NCBI RefSeq assembly: GCF_004354365.1 | Contig: NZ_SJCY01000009.1 | Coordinates: 124,001 to 188,000, forward strand | DNA: 64,000 nt | Direction: 5' to 3' | Origin: Pedobacter changchengzhani | GTDB lineage: Bacteria; Bacteroidota; Bacteroidia; Sphingobacteriales; Sphingobacteriaceae | The notes under the pieces: model-generated | The model's database searches: none | Seen by the model: only the letters and a program-made list of their open reading frames with translations | Told to the model about the DNA's origin: nothing | Shown here: positions 51,374 through 60,959 of the stretch, in pieces | Position numbering within the stretch: position 1 is the stretch's first letter | Layout of the letters: each line of letters starts with the position of its first letter | Position numbers and translations under genes: made by a program

Positions 51374-52924
51374 ATGAAAAATATCGTTTTGATCTTCATT
51401 TTTATTTTTACCGCCCAATTGCTCAAAGCCAGCGAATGTTATCACTACCATACTGGAAAAAAGTATGAGTTGGAGACTGTTGGCGGTAAATTATTTTTGG
51501 CATTAATTACAACAGATCCGAATAAGATAAGCATTGCCGGATATAGTAAAATTTTATTAAAAGATATTCTGCCTGCAAATTCAAAAATAGTTGCAGAAAC
51601 ACAAGATGGTGTTATTGTAAAAAACGATGTCGCTTATTATTACATCCCAAAATCCACTTTTTACGATGATAAACTTTTAATAGATAAAATCGCTGAATCG
51701 AGCCTAACCAATTATCCGCAGATAGGCTTTACTTTTTTTATGGATGGCTTTTGGAAAAAATTAGCGTACAATCCATATTATCCCACAAAAGCGCAGCGGG
51801 TAAAATTTACGCCTGTTAAAAATATGCCAAAGAATGCAACTATAATGGCAAGTTTTCCTAACGGAGGAACGACTACATACTTGTTGAAAGATAAAAGCAA
51901 GGTGTATAGTTATGATGAATCTAGCGCCGAAGTTACCATTATTAAAAATATAACCCCAAGTACTGCAAAAATTGATACGCTAAATGAGAGTTCGGATGAG
52001 TTTTGCATTTATGACGATAACACTTTTTACCTGACTAGAGATAATTTTAGAACGGTAGAAAATGTAACCACTCAGTTTAAAGATAGACCATTGAAGCAAA
52101 GTTTTTTGAAGTTAAAATTTCATAGACCAAACAGCTTCAGAACCTATCTCGATTTTCAGGACGGTGCTTTATGGTCTTATGTATCGGCAGGAATTAGCTT
52201 AGAGCAGGGTGGTGATGTTAATTTTTACCAGGTAGAAAACAGTAAATATCTCGAACCATCAGGTTTGGTTTTGCATAAAGGTTTTTTATATGATGATCCT
52301 TGGAATTTAGTTTATGAGAATCATCCAATAGATCTACCCAAATTAAAAAATATAAAAGATTTTGCGCTTAATGAAGATGGTTCGTACAGCGTAGGGAAAG
52401 ACATTTATAAAGTGAGGGATCTAGATGGAGGTAGCATTCTTGAGAAAGTAGAAAATATAGTTGCGGTTGGAAGCGATGCAGTGAGAACTTTTAACAATGC
52501 GCTGTGGACATATCGTCACCCCATCTCGATGTTTTTCGCAACAAAGAATTCAATTACTTTTTACAATGCTGAAACGCAAAAAATAGAAAAAGAAATCAAT
52601 TTCAAATCGCCTTTAAAAAATTTGATTTTGGCTTATGCTTTTGATAATAAATTGCTGATAGAAAATGAAGTTATCCAAAGCATGGCAGATTATGAAAGTA
52701 TGGAGTTTTTGGGTTCTACTGTGCAGGTGGTTTCACCTTGTGATGGCGGGCGTGGACAAATTGAAATTGTAGTAAACTATGATTATTATTTCAAGGATAA
52801 AAACGGTGTTTACAAATACCATACTGGAAATAAAGGTTTGGTAAAACTAAAAGATATAAATGCACTTGATTGTACCCAAGCTAATTTTATAGAAACTTTT
52901 TGGGATAAGAAAAAAGAAAATTAA
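51374..52924 (+). CDS. Large secreted beta-rich protein, DKNYY-like
   Basis: 516 residues, signal peptide ending LLKAS (about 20). Repeated short units with tyrosines and Asp/Lys (NDVAYYYIPKSTFYDDK, YCIYDDNTFYLTRDN-like, VNYDYYFKDKNGVYKYHTGN) recall DKNYY-type repeats, in which each unit reports a value and name pair of beta strands. Two Cys-containing segments (SECYHYHTGKKYE; SPCDGGRG) lie at the ends of the mature chain. The next gene begins 5 bp downstream. Confidence 0.7.
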   Translation: MKNIVLIFIFIFTAQLLKASECYHYHTGKKYELETVGGKLFLALITTDPNKISIAGYSKILLKDILPANSKIVAETQDGVIVKNDVAYYYIPKSTFYDDKLLIDKIAESSLTNYPQIGFTFFMDGFWKKLAYNPYYPTKAQRVKFTPVKNMPKNATIMASFPNGGTTTYLLKDKSKVYSYDESSAEVTIIKNITPSTAKIDTLNESSDEFCIYDDNTFYLTRDNFRTVENVTTQFKDRPLKQSFLKLKFHRPNSFRTYLDFQDGALWSYVSAGISLEQGGDVNFYQVENSKYLEPSGLVLHKGFLYDDPWNLVYENHPIDLPKLKNIKDFALNEDGSYSVGKDIYKVRDLDGGSILEKVENIVAVGSDAVRTFNNALWTYRHPISMFFATKNSITFYNAETQKIEKEINFKSPLKNLILAYAFDNKLLIENEVIQSMADYESMEFLGSTVQVVSPCDGGRGQIEIVVNYDYYFKDKNGVYKYHTGNKGLVKLKDINALDCTQANFIETFWDKKKEN

Positions 52925-52929
52925 AAGCG

Positions 52930-54738
52930 ATGAACAAATTATTCACACTTATTATTTTATGTTTTACCGTAACCTCTTTTGCTCAAGAAAGTGCCGAACT
53001 TAATGGCTACTTTAAAGAAAGTTACCGCACCGTACAACTTAGTAAACAAACACAACGCGTACTTTTTGTAAAAACGAAAGGCAATGTGATCATTCCAAGA
53101 TCGGCGTATTACTTAAATCTACTTCCTGCAGATGCAGAAAAACTAGGGTTAAAAGATATTTTGGTTATTTCTGATAGTGGAAAAGATTATGTGCAGAGCG
53201 ATACCAAGCTTCAAAAAGTAAATGTAATGAGGTTGAGCAATTTAGAGAATGATCTTTTTATTGATGTTTCAAAAAAGAAAGCTTTGGATGAGAAAATGAT
53301 TTCGGTTTTAAAAAATCCTAAAAAAACCGATACTTTACAGTATAATTCGTTTTATAACGATAACGATTTTGGCTTAACAAAACTATGGATTGATGCGGTA
53401 GATAACAATGATTCTATCACTTTAGAAAGCGTGATGGAAATCGAGTTGTCTAACGGAGAAAATATCTCTCAGCCAACTTATTCATTAATCCCGATAAATA
53501 AGATGGCAAAAGATGCATTACATTATGTTGAGAATTTATTTGATTTGGGAGAAACGGAGGATTGGACAAAAACACAATGGCAAAATTGGTATGCAAAAAC
53601 GTTAAATGAAAAATTGGATGTAGAACCGCTAAAAAATAATAAAACAGTCACTATTTCTGATAATTTTAAGGGTAGCTTTCCAAATGTGGCGCTTTATGGC
53701 AGAAACGATTCGAGTCAAAAGATTTTGGCAGTAGAAACTTTACGTTACAATATTGACGATTTCGAAGGTCATCAAATTATCCAGTGGGATAATGCTAAAG
53801 TACATAAAAGTGATTATTTCCGACCAGATCAAAAGCAATTATTTAGGATTGATGGTTTTAAAAGTATGGGTGACGATTTATTCGTTATAGGGAAATCCAA
53901 TACTTGGACACATTTGAAATTAGACGCAAACCCACAACAATACAACATCCAAAAACAATTAATTATAGCACTCCCAGAAACCTTAAACGTGAAAGGTGAA
54001 AACGAAATCAGCTTAGTTCAAATGGGTGAAAAGTTGAGTTATGTCATCTTAAAAAACAACAAATCTGAATCTTTCATCGTAGTTACATTGAATACCATTA
54101 CCGGTGAAGTGTTGTTTGCAAAAAAGTTAACAGCACTTTTGCCAATGGTAAAGGAAAAAAACCTGAGTTTCGTGTACTTAAAATATGGTACAGAAATCCC
54201 CGGTGGTTTTCTTTTCGGTATTCGCGAAGATAAAGCTTACCACTTGGTAAAAGCGAGCGTAAATTTATCCGAAGTTAAAGTAATGGAAACCACTTCGATG
54301 ATTCAAAATTCTACCGCATTCGTGCAAGGAAATAAGTTAGACATCATCAATGTACTAGATGGTTTTTTAAGAAGGATTTCTTATGATGCTTCATTGGATC
54401 GTAAGTTAAACGAGTTACAAGTAGTTGATTTTAAAGATAAATACTATGATGAAGATGGTACAATTACTTTGGATGGTAAAAACTATCAGGTGTTTTTCCC
54501 CTACCATTTTCCACTTCAATCGGGTGTAAAAATGCACACCTTAAATGATCAGTTTAAACTCATAAAATCACAATCAGTATTTTACTTTTTACAAGTGGAA
54601 GAACCTATGGATGATAATATGTTGCATTTATTGTATGCTTCTAAATTGGAAAACAATTTCTGGTTGTTCTTTAAAATGGGTAACGATTTACGCTATACCA
54701 AATTTATGGAAAACACAAAATACCAACCAAAAAATTAA
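52930..54738 (+). CDS. Large secreted beta-rich protein, unknown
   Basis: 602 residues with a signal peptide ending TSFAQ (about 19). Similar periodicity of short strands to the preceding protein but no assignable repeat family; ILVISDSGKDYVQSD, AVETLRYNIDDFEGHQIIQW, VIGKSNTWTHLKLD and FFKMGNDLRYTKFMEN are typical stretches. It might be a propeller (four to six sets of four strands). The LRR gene follows after 22 bp. Confidence 0.68.
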   Translation: MNKLFTLIILCFTVTSFAQESAELNGYFKESYRTVQLSKQTQRVLFVKTKGNVIIPRSAYYLNLLPADAEKLGLKDILVISDSGKDYVQSDTKLQKVNVMRLSNLENDLFIDVSKKKALDEKMISVLKNPKKTDTLQYNSFYNDNDFGLTKLWIDAVDNNDSITLESVMEIELSNGENISQPTYSLIPINKMAKDALHYVENLFDLGETEDWTKTQWQNWYAKTLNEKLDVEPLKNNKTVTISDNFKGSFPNVALYGRNDSSQKILAVETLRYNIDDFEGHQIIQWDNAKVHKSDYFRPDQKQLFRIDGFKSMGDDLFVIGKSNTWTHLKLDANPQQYNIQKQLIIALPETLNVKGENEISLVQMGEKLSYVILKNNKSESFIVVTLNTITGEVLFAKKLTALLPMVKEKNLSFVYLKYGTEIPGGFLFGIREDKAYHLVKASVNLSEVKVMETTSMIQNSTAFVQGNKLDIINVLDGFLRRISYDASLDRKLNELQVVDFKDKYYDEDGTITLDGKNYQVFFPYHFPLQSGVKMHTLNDQFKLIKSQSVFYFLQVEEPMDDNMLHLLYASKLENNFWLFFKMGNDLRYTKFMENTKYQPKN

Positions 54739-54760
54739 TCAAAACCTTAATACACATAAC

Positions 54761-55813
54761 ATGAAGATTAAAATAATATTGCTGTCAATTCTAATCTGCG
54801 TTAGTGCAATAGCTTACGGACAAACGAAAAAACGTCCCAATAAAAAGATCCCGAAAGCTAAAACCACTATCCCGGTTATAAAAGTAGAAAAATATCCTGC
54901 ACCACCACGATCGACGGTTTTGTTGGCCAACCCAGGAAATAGTAAGGGAATGATGTCTCCACCACCAATGGTTGAAGCTCCAAAGCAGATTAGCTTGTAC
55001 TTCACTAACGGCGAGATGTTAACCGCAAGAAGGGTTTCAGAACTGAATAAGTTAGACTTTAAGACGATAAGAAAATTCAAGGCAGACAATAAATATACAC
55101 CAGAATTTGAAGAGGTTGAATTTAGTGCTTTTTTAGAGAGGCTTTTGAATGAAAGTCCTAATCTAGAGGAATTAGACTTGCAAAATTGTAACCTTAAGGT
55201 GATCCCGAGAATTTCCACGCCAAATGGCAATTTAAAATCAATTTACCTTTCCTACAATAATTTGACTGCGCTACCAGATGGGTTGGAGTTGATACCCAAT
55301 TTAGAAAAGTTAGTATTAGATAACAATCAACTTTCTGGACTGCCGAAGAGTATAACCAAACTAAAGAAACTCAAAAGGATTGCTTTGGACATTAATCAGT
55401 TTAATAGATTTCCAGAAGAATTATTTTCAATTCCAAGTTTGGAGATACTAACGCTCTACAAAAATGATTTAAAATCCTTGCCAGACCAGTTTAATCTGCT
55501 TCCAAATTTGACAACTTTAGGTATTCAATACACCAATCTTTCCACTTTACCGCCATCCATTTCCACGTTGAGCAAGCTAAATTCTATCAGTCTGAATGGA
55601 AATCAGTTTGCAGAATTTCCCGCAGATGTTGCGAGTTTAAAAGGACTAACTCAAGTTGATTTTAGTAATAATCCGATAGATAAAAAACTCTTCCTGCAAT
55701 CATTAGATGCGATAAAATGGCGAGGGCTGTTTTCGCTGTACGATTTAAAATTAACGAAATCGGAGTACGAGGCGGTTAAAGCGAAACTTAAACTGATAGA
55801 CGTTTATCATTAG
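54761..55813 (+). CDS. Secreted leucine-rich repeat protein
   Basis: 350 residues with a signal peptide ending AIAYGQ (about 20), a Lys/Pro-rich linker, and eight or nine leucine-rich repeats from about residue 130: LEELDLQNCNLKVIPRI, LKSIYLSYNNLTALPDGL, LEKLVLDNNQLSGLPKSI, LKRIALDINQFNRFPEEL, LEILTLYKNDLKSLPDQF and so on. The form (LxxLxLxxNxLxxLP) is bacterial/plant-like. LRRs mediate protein binding; the partner is unknown. The true start is the ATG at 54761. Confidence 0.88.
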   Translation: MKIKIILLSILICVSAIAYGQTKKRPNKKIPKAKTTIPVIKVEKYPAPPRSTVLLANPGNSKGMMSPPPMVEAPKQISLYFTNGEMLTARRVSELNKLDFKTIRKFKADNKYTPEFEEVEFSAFLERLLNESPNLEELDLQNCNLKVIPRISTPNGNLKSIYLSYNNLTALPDGLELIPNLEKLVLDNNQLSGLPKSITKLKKLKRIALDINQFNRFPEELFSIPSLEILTLYKNDLKSLPDQFNLLPNLTTLGIQYTNLSTLPPSISTLSKLNSISLNGNQFAEFPADVASLKGLTQVDFSNNPIDKKLFLQSLDAIKWRGLFSLYDLKLTKSEYEAVKAKLKLIDVYH

Positions 55814-55876
55814 ATTGATTAAAGTTTTACAGTGATCTTATCAGTATTAAAATAGAAAAAGAAACGAAATTTATCA

Positions 55877-56293
55877 ATGGTGAAAATAGAAATAAATAAC
55901 GATTTTGATACCCATTTTTTTGCGATGGAGGATTTCGAGCTGTCGCTAAAATTGGCAGATGCAGTAGTTAAAATCATTTACATTTCAGAACCTCCACATG
56001 GAGATTCTTATCATCATCTTTTTATAGATGACAGGAAGTTTCCGGGCTATGTTTGGGGTTGTCATTTTTTATTTCCCTATCATCAAAAATATATGATTTG
56101 TTCTTGGATGAAAGATTTATACGATAGGAAAACAGTTATTATTGATATTAAAACTTCAGAATATAAAATCCTAAAAAAATATTTTGGCAAGTTTAAAATG
56201 AATAATAATCAGATCGAGCTGATAGGGATTTCAGAAAATGAAAAACTAACATTAGATTTATCGTCAGTTGAGAAACTATTTTCAGTACAATAG
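55877..56293 (+). CDS. Cytoplasmic hypothetical protein
   Basis: 138 residues without signal or membrane segment. Conspicuous are EPPHGDSYHHLFIDDRKFPG, VWGCHFLFPYHQKYMICSWM and DIKTSEYKILKKYFGKF, giving an aromatic-rich alpha/beta fold with several His. It resembles small immunity-like proteins but no family is recognised. It lies 63 bp after the LRR gene, and the GNAT gene follows. Confidence 0.68.
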   Translation: MVKIEINNDFDTHFFAMEDFELSLKLADAVVKIIYISEPPHGDSYHHLFIDDRKFPGYVWGCHFLFPYHQKYMICSWMKDLYDRKTVIIDIKTSEYKILKKYFGKFKMNNNQIELIGISENEKLTLDLSSVEKLFSVQ

Positions 56294-56324
56294 TAATTTA
56301 AAAAAGCATTTATTTGAATACAAA

Positions 56325-56831
56325 ATGAGCGTTACATTACAAAAAGCCAATATTTTCCAAGCGTTAGAAATTTGGGAAATCTTACAACAAGCAATTCTTA
56401 GAAGAAAAGCAGATGGAAGCAAGCAATGGCAGGATGGTTATCCAAATTTGGCTGTTATTAAAAACGATATAGAAAAAAACCAAGGTTTTGTTTTGATGGA
56501 TGATGAGAATATTGTGGGCTATTGTGCCATCCTAATCAATAATGAACCCGAATATGCAAATTTAAAAGGCGAATGGCTTAGCAATGAAGATTTCGTAGTT
56601 TTTCACCGTGTAGCTATTGATGAGGGACATTTGGGAAAGGGTTTAGCAAAAACAATGATGACTTTGATTGAGGACTTTGCACTAGAAAACAACATTCACA
56701 GTATTAAAGCCGATACTAATTTCGATAATGTTGCCATGCTATCCATTTTTGAAAAATTAGGTTACGCATATTGTGGCGAAGTTTTTTTTAGGGGAAATGC
56801 CAGAAAGGCGTTTGAAAAAGTTTTGAATTAA
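56325..56831 (+). CDS. GNAT family N-acetyltransferase
   Basis: 168 residues, cytoplasmic. The acetyl-CoA binding motif A is FVVFHRVAIDEGHLGKGLAK (strand beta4 and the R/Q-x-x-G-x-G/A turn HLGKGLAK), preceded by IVGYCAILINNEPEY and followed by IKADTNFDNVAMLSIFEKLG, the classic motif B. It most likely acetylates an amine or protein N-terminus. ATG at 56325 gives the usual length; the longer frame overlaps the preceding gene. Confidence 0.88.
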   Translation: MSVTLQKANIFQALEIWEILQQAILRRKADGSKQWQDGYPNLAVIKNDIEKNQGFVLMDDENIVGYCAILINNEPEYANLKGEWLSNEDFVVFHRVAIDEGHLGKGLAKTMMTLIEDFALENNIHSIKADTNFDNVAMLSIFEKLGYAYCGEVFFRGNARKAFEKVLN

Positions 56832-56886
56832 ATGAAACATGCACGATATTAAACTGATTGGTGTACATCACTAATTAAGAAAAAAG

Positions 56887-57348
56887 ATGGTAGGTGAGAG
56901 CAAAAATCAAAAAATCTCAATTTTTATAGTGTTGTACCTTGGAGGATTTTTTCTTTTAAATTTTGTCGTTGGAAATAAGATTTTAGATAAATATAAAGCT
57001 GTTTATGAAGATAAAATTATATTAACGGATCAACCATATGCAGAATATTTATCAAAAAATAATAAATCTTTTGTTTATAGAGAGTTATCGTTTTGTTCAA
57101 ATTCCTCAAAAAAAGATACGATTAAATTGAGCAGAAATTTTGCAGAATATCTAACTGATCAGGAGTTAAAGGACATTACCAGCTTGAGTAAAGGTAGTGC
57201 AGTAACCTTTTCTATATTGAAAGATTCTAAGAAAGGAAAGTATTTACTGGCGACAGGTATAAAAACTGCAGATTTTGAATGCAAAACGAGTGTGCGATTA
57301 CATTTTATGGATTACTACATCCTGATCATAGCCTATTCTTTTTTTTAG
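56887..57348 (+). CDS. Small membrane protein with apparent frameshift at its end
   Basis: 153 residues as read: transmembrane helix near the N-terminus (about 13-32), a periplasmic or cytoplasmic middle and a second hydrophobic segment starting DYYILIIAYSFF where the frame stops. Eight Ts (57339-57346) lie at this point; with seven Ts the frame would continue LGPFTDAIFPVIIKILNI and end at 57422, completing the second helix. I regard the true gene as 56887-57422 with a one-base indel, real or technical. Confidence 0.65.
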   Translation: MVGESKNQKISIFIVLYLGGFFLLNFVVGNKILDKYKAVYEDKIILTDQPYAEYLSKNNKSFVYRELSFCSNSSKKDTIKLSRNFAEYLTDQELKDITSLSKGSAVTFSILKDSKKGKYLLATGIKTADFECKTSVRLHFMDYYILIIAYSFF

Positions 57349-57438
57349 GACCATTTACCGATGCTATTTTTCCGGTAATTATTAAAATACTCAATATTAA
57401 ATCCAAGCAGATAAACAACTGAACTATTTTATAAAATT

Positions 57439-58047
57439 ATGGATACACTATTTAAAAACTTGTTTGAAACTATGCCAGTACTTTATATAAGAATTTTCTT
57501 CTTTTGCCTTATGCCAATTGGCTCATTTATTCTCTACCACGGAATTAAGATTTTAAGAAAAGCCTTTAATGGAAAAGTGATGCTTGAAATGCCTTACTTG
57601 CAACAGACTGGAGAATTTACGATTTTGAAAAGAGGTATTTATTCGATCTGGCAAAAAGGAGAAATGTTTAGAAAAACACCACTAGATCAATTTAGCACCC
57701 ACATTTATGAAAAAGCGACACAGCAGGAAATAAACCTGAGTAATTCTTTAATGAGCCCAAGATCAAATGATTTCTCAACAGGAAGGATGGAAATTTATAC
57801 TTTTTCCGCAACACCTAGTATTTATGAATTACGATTACAAGATGGTTCAAGTGTATTGAGTGTACAAATTTTCATTTCTAAATTGGTTCCGTTGCCATCC
57901 GTAGATTTATCTAAGTACTTTATTCAAGTGCGAGAAAGTCAATCTCAATTGTTCACACTTTTGGGCATTCCAATTGTACTTGTAGGCGCATTTGGAGTTA
58001 TTGGTGGCTTTGTTTTGGGATTATTGGCAGATCAGGTTTTTAAATAA
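57439..58047 (+). CDS. Membrane protein with soluble middle domain
   Basis: 202 residues with a transmembrane helix near each end (about 17-36 and 175-198) and a central domain of about 130 residues (MPYLQQTGEFTILKRGIYSI, FSTHIYEKATQQEINLS, YELRLQDGSSVLSVQIFIS). No family recognised; the general plan recalls YcxB-like proteins. It is preceded by the frameshifted gene and followed after 14 bp by a secreted protein gene. Confidence 0.66.
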   Translation: MDTLFKNLFETMPVLYIRIFFFCLMPIGSFILYHGIKILRKAFNGKVMLEMPYLQQTGEFTILKRGIYSIWQKGEMFRKTPLDQFSTHIYEKATQQEINLSNSLMSPRSNDFSTGRMEIYTFSATPSIYELRLQDGSSVLSVQIFISKLVPLPSVDLSKYFIQVRESQSQLFTLLGIPIVLVGAFGVIGGFVLGLLADQVFK

Positions 58048-58061
58048 TTCAATTAAAAAAA

Positions 58062-59021
58062 ATGCAGAAATTACTTTTTACTTGTGTGATTTTCTTGTTC
58101 GCGAAATTTAGCTTTGCGCAAGAACCAAAAGTTACGTCCATTATTAATTTTACAGGTACTATCGGCACCTATCCTGTTGAAATGCAATTCCGTTTAATCC
58201 AGAAAAAAGATTCTATTGATGGAGAATATTACTATGTAAAAAGTGGAAGGGATAGTAAAATATACCTTAATGGCACTTTTAAAAATGGTAATTTGTTGCT
58301 TCAAGAAAGATCCTACGACAGCAAAAAGAAAAAGTTTTTATCGTCTGGATATTTTAAAATAACAGCCATTAACAAAACCACTATCTCTGGATCGTGGGGC
58401 AAAAATAAAATGGAAGCGAGCATTCCAAATGCACTAAAAGTAAAGTTGGTTTGTAGAGAAAATCTCAATGCGTTGAATCCATTCAAGTTTAAATATAGCA
58501 TCACAAAGAAGAAAGCGAATTATGAAGACATGTCGAAGGCGGCTTCTTCTTACTATAGCATTACATCTTTTACCATTGATAATAACCGAAATAACCCTCA
58601 AAAAATAATTGGCTTCAAAGAACTTGATTTGGTAGATGAAAAAGCAGATGTTGAGCTGGAGGATATGAATTTTGATGGTTATTTAGATCTGAAACTTATG
58701 ATCAATTATCCTGATATGAGTAAAGGAGATTACAGCTATATCTACTATATCTATGATCTAAAGCAAGCAAAATTTGTCAGAAATTTTGTTTTGGATGATA
58801 TTGGTGTTGCATTTTTTGATGCGCCAACTAAAACCGTATTTAAGTACGATGCCGATGGTAGCGGAAATGAAGGAACTAAAACTTATAAGTGGCAAAATGG
58901 AAGACTCTACTTAATCAAAGAACAACGAGTTTATCAAGACGATATTTTTGTGCATTATAAAGAATATAAAGTTTTTAATGGAAAATCGGTGGAAGTAAAA
59001 AGTTATAAGAAGAAAGAATAG
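58062..59021 (+). CDS. Secreted XAC2610-like protein
   Basis: 319 residues, signal peptide ending FSFAQ (about 19). The N-terminal half is an antiparallel-sheet domain (INFTGTIGTYPVEMQFRLIQ, TISGSWGKNKMEASI). The C-terminal half follows the XAC2610 pattern: DVELEDMNFDGYLDLKLMI, SYIYYIYDLKQAKFVRNFVL, YDADGSGNEGTKTYKWQNG. It has an Asp-rich calcium-like loop in each part. Role unknown; relatives are at 25811 and 48711. Confidence 0.78.
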   Translation: MQKLLFTCVIFLFAKFSFAQEPKVTSIINFTGTIGTYPVEMQFRLIQKKDSIDGEYYYVKSGRDSKIYLNGTFKNGNLLLQERSYDSKKKKFLSSGYFKITAINKTTISGSWGKNKMEASIPNALKVKLVCRENLNALNPFKFKYSITKKKANYEDMSKAASSYYSITSFTIDNNRNNPQKIIGFKELDLVDEKADVELEDMNFDGYLDLKLMINYPDMSKGDYSYIYYIYDLKQAKFVRNFVLDDIGVAFFDAPTKTVFKYDADGSGNEGTKTYKWQNGRLYLIKEQRVYQDDIFVHYKEYKVFNGKSVEVKSYKKKE

Positions 59022-59024
59022 ACA

Positions 59025-59843
59025 TTGAAACCACGCAAACTACTAAGCCAACGGCATCCTATACTTTATTTCTTAGCCGTTTGGGCTAGGCGAGTTAAGC
59101 GCATGGCAGAATGGTATATTGATGACAAGAAATATGCAAAAATTAGAACGCCTGAAAAACTTTCCCATCGGATAAAAAAACATCAATCGGTATTGTTAAA
59201 AAAACTGGGCGATAATAACGCACAGCTACAAATTAACAAGGGTACTAATTTAAAAATTGCAGTTAAAAAACTCAATGGAATTTTGATCAAGCCAGGCGAA
59301 ACTTTTTCTTTTTGCAAACTAGTCGGACTTCCTACAAAGAAAAAAGGCTATTTATTGGGGATGGAATTGTCTTTCGGTGAAGCAAGAGCAGGCATTGGCG
59401 GTGGAATTTGCCAAATATCTAATTTGATTCATTGGCTGGTCATGCACAGTCCGCTTACGGTTACCGAGCGTTACCACCATTCGTTCGATCCATTTCCGGA
59501 TGACGGGCGGGTTTTACCTTTTGGTAGCGGTGCAACCGTTTTTTACAATTACAGAGATTATCAGTTTACCAACAATACCACACACACTTTTCAAATTAAT
59601 TTATGGTTTACCGAAAAATGTTTAGAAGGCGAATTGAGAATAAATCAAGAACTCGATTATGCATATCATGTTTTTGAAAAAGATCATCAGTTCTTAAAAA
59701 TAGAAAATCAGTTTTACCGTAAAAATGAAATATGGCGAGAGAAAATCCTCAAGTTTGAGGGTGGAAAAGTCGTGGAAACGGAGTTACTGACCAAAAATTT
59801 TGCTCGGGTTACTTACCAACCTAAAAGTTATTTAGATGCCTAA
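59025..59843 (+). CDS. VanW family protein
   Basis: 272 residues, cytoplasmic. Matches VanW proteins throughout: LKIAVKKLNGILIKPGETFS, FCKLVGLPTKKKGYLLGMEL, GIGGGICQISNLIHWLV, SFDPFPDDGRVLPFGSGATV and QFTNNTTHTFQINLWFTEK. The function of VanW is unknown, even in vancomycin-resistance clusters. The start is TTG at 59025, three bases after the preceding stop; the next ATG at about residue 27 would cut conserved residues. Followed by regulon promoter F. Confidence 0.88.
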   Translation: MKPRKLLSQRHPILYFLAVWARRVKRMAEWYIDDKKYAKIRTPEKLSHRIKKHQSVLLKKLGDNNAQLQINKGTNLKIAVKKLNGILIKPGETFSFCKLVGLPTKKKGYLLGMELSFGEARAGIGGGICQISNLIHWLVMHSPLTVTERYHHSFDPFPDDGRVLPFGSGATVFYNYRDYQFTNNTTHTFQINLWFTEKCLEGELRINQELDYAYHVFEKDHQFLKIENQFYRKNEIWREKILKFEGGKVVETELLTKNFARVTYQPKSYLDA

Positions 59844-59859
59844 TATTTTTTGAATTAGT

Positions 59860-59950
59860 AACGAATAATAGTCCTCCAGCCACAAAAACCTAATCCATAT
59901 CAACGAATAATAATCTTATCAATTTGGTTAAAAACTAATTTATATATTAG
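59860..59950 (+). promoter_or_regulatory. Regulon promoter F: three 21-bp-phased nonamers and -7 box
   Basis: AACGAATAA (59860-59868), CACAAAAAC (59881-59889, degenerate) and AACGAATAA (59902-59910) at exact 21-bp steps; TATATTAG (59943-59950) 39 bp after the third C. Start of the unit 59978-61720. Confidence 0.75.
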
Positions 59951-59977
59951 TGAATTGGTTTACAAATAGCTGCCACA

Positions 59978-60958
59978 ATGAATATTTACAAAAGGAATAT
60001 TATTTTAATCGCCACCCTCATTTTGTGCTTTGTGCTCACTATTGTTTATGGTTACGGATTTAGAAATTTTATTAAACAACCTAAATTGCCAGCAGCCTAC
60101 ACCCGGTATAAAAGTATTGATAGTGGCGCGAGTTCACAACATTATGAAGTTAAACATTTGCTTAACGGAGAAGCAAACGAAATATATTTTGAAAATCCAA
60201 TTGGTATTAAAAATGCAGTGATTATACATGTTAACTCTACTAATAGCGATAAACCTGCTAATATTTATTACAAAATAGATCAAAATGGCAATTTAGCCGA
60301 TAGTCTAATTTATAGCCAAAATGAATATGCAACTTCCTTTCAAAAAGGTTATTTAGTTCATCAAGATTACTACCGAAGTTGGGCTTTAGATGGCGATACA
60401 GCTAAACATAAATATATTCCAATTAATTACGATTTAAAACTGGATAGCGTTGCTAGAAAAAATGAATTTTTTAAACTCAATGCTAATGCAACAGTAAGTA
60501 AGTTTATCTCACACGATTATTTATGGGATAATGATGACCGCAAATCGGAAGCAAAAATTGATAAGTTTCTGTTTTTAATTAAAGATAAGTGGTATGCCTT
60601 ATACGGTGCTAACCTGAAAGACTATAATGAACAAGAAATTAATGAACCTGATACACTACAAAATCAGTTAAAAGGAGAACAAATTTTAGGCAAAGCCGAT
60701 AATATTATTCAGGTAAATTACTTTCATAAATCACTTAGAGAATTAACCGATGGAAAAATTTGGTGGTTTGGAACGGGTTATATTAACCTAAAAGTAGGAT
60801 TAGAAAACATTGAAATTAAGCATGAAATGCGATATTATGAGGACACAAAAACATTTAGCTATTTAGGATTGAAGCTTTACGAAGATCCTAATCACAAATT
60901 CAAACTTTTAAGCAACGGCGGCGCAATATTTTATGTTATTAAACCCAAAAGCAAATAA
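59978..60958 (+). CDS. Membrane-anchored protein of the 42576/47648/59978 family
   Basis: 326 residues with one N-terminal anchor (about 8-29). Aligns with 47648 from end to end (YYKIDQNGNLADSLIYSQ, YLVHQDYYRSWALDGDTA, KDKWYALYGANLKD, GTGYINLKVGLENIEIK, IFYVIKPKSK), and less closely with 42576. Function unknown; the periplasmic domain is all-beta by its strand pattern. First gene behind regulon promoter F. Confidence 0.72.
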   Translation: MNIYKRNIILIATLILCFVLTIVYGYGFRNFIKQPKLPAAYTRYKSIDSGASSQHYEVKHLLNGEANEIYFENPIGIKNAVIIHVNSTNSDKPANIYYKIDQNGNLADSLIYSQNEYATSFQKGYLVHQDYYRSWALDGDTAKHKYIPINYDLKLDSVARKNEFFKLNANATVSKFISHDYLWDNDDRKSEAKIDKFLFLIKDKWYALYGANLKDYNEQEINEPDTLQNQLKGEQILGKADNIIQVNYFHKSLRELTDGKIWWFGTGYINLKVGLENIEIKHEMRYYEDTKTFSYLGLKLYEDPNHKFKLLSNGGAIFYVIKPKSK

Positions 60959-60959
60959 T

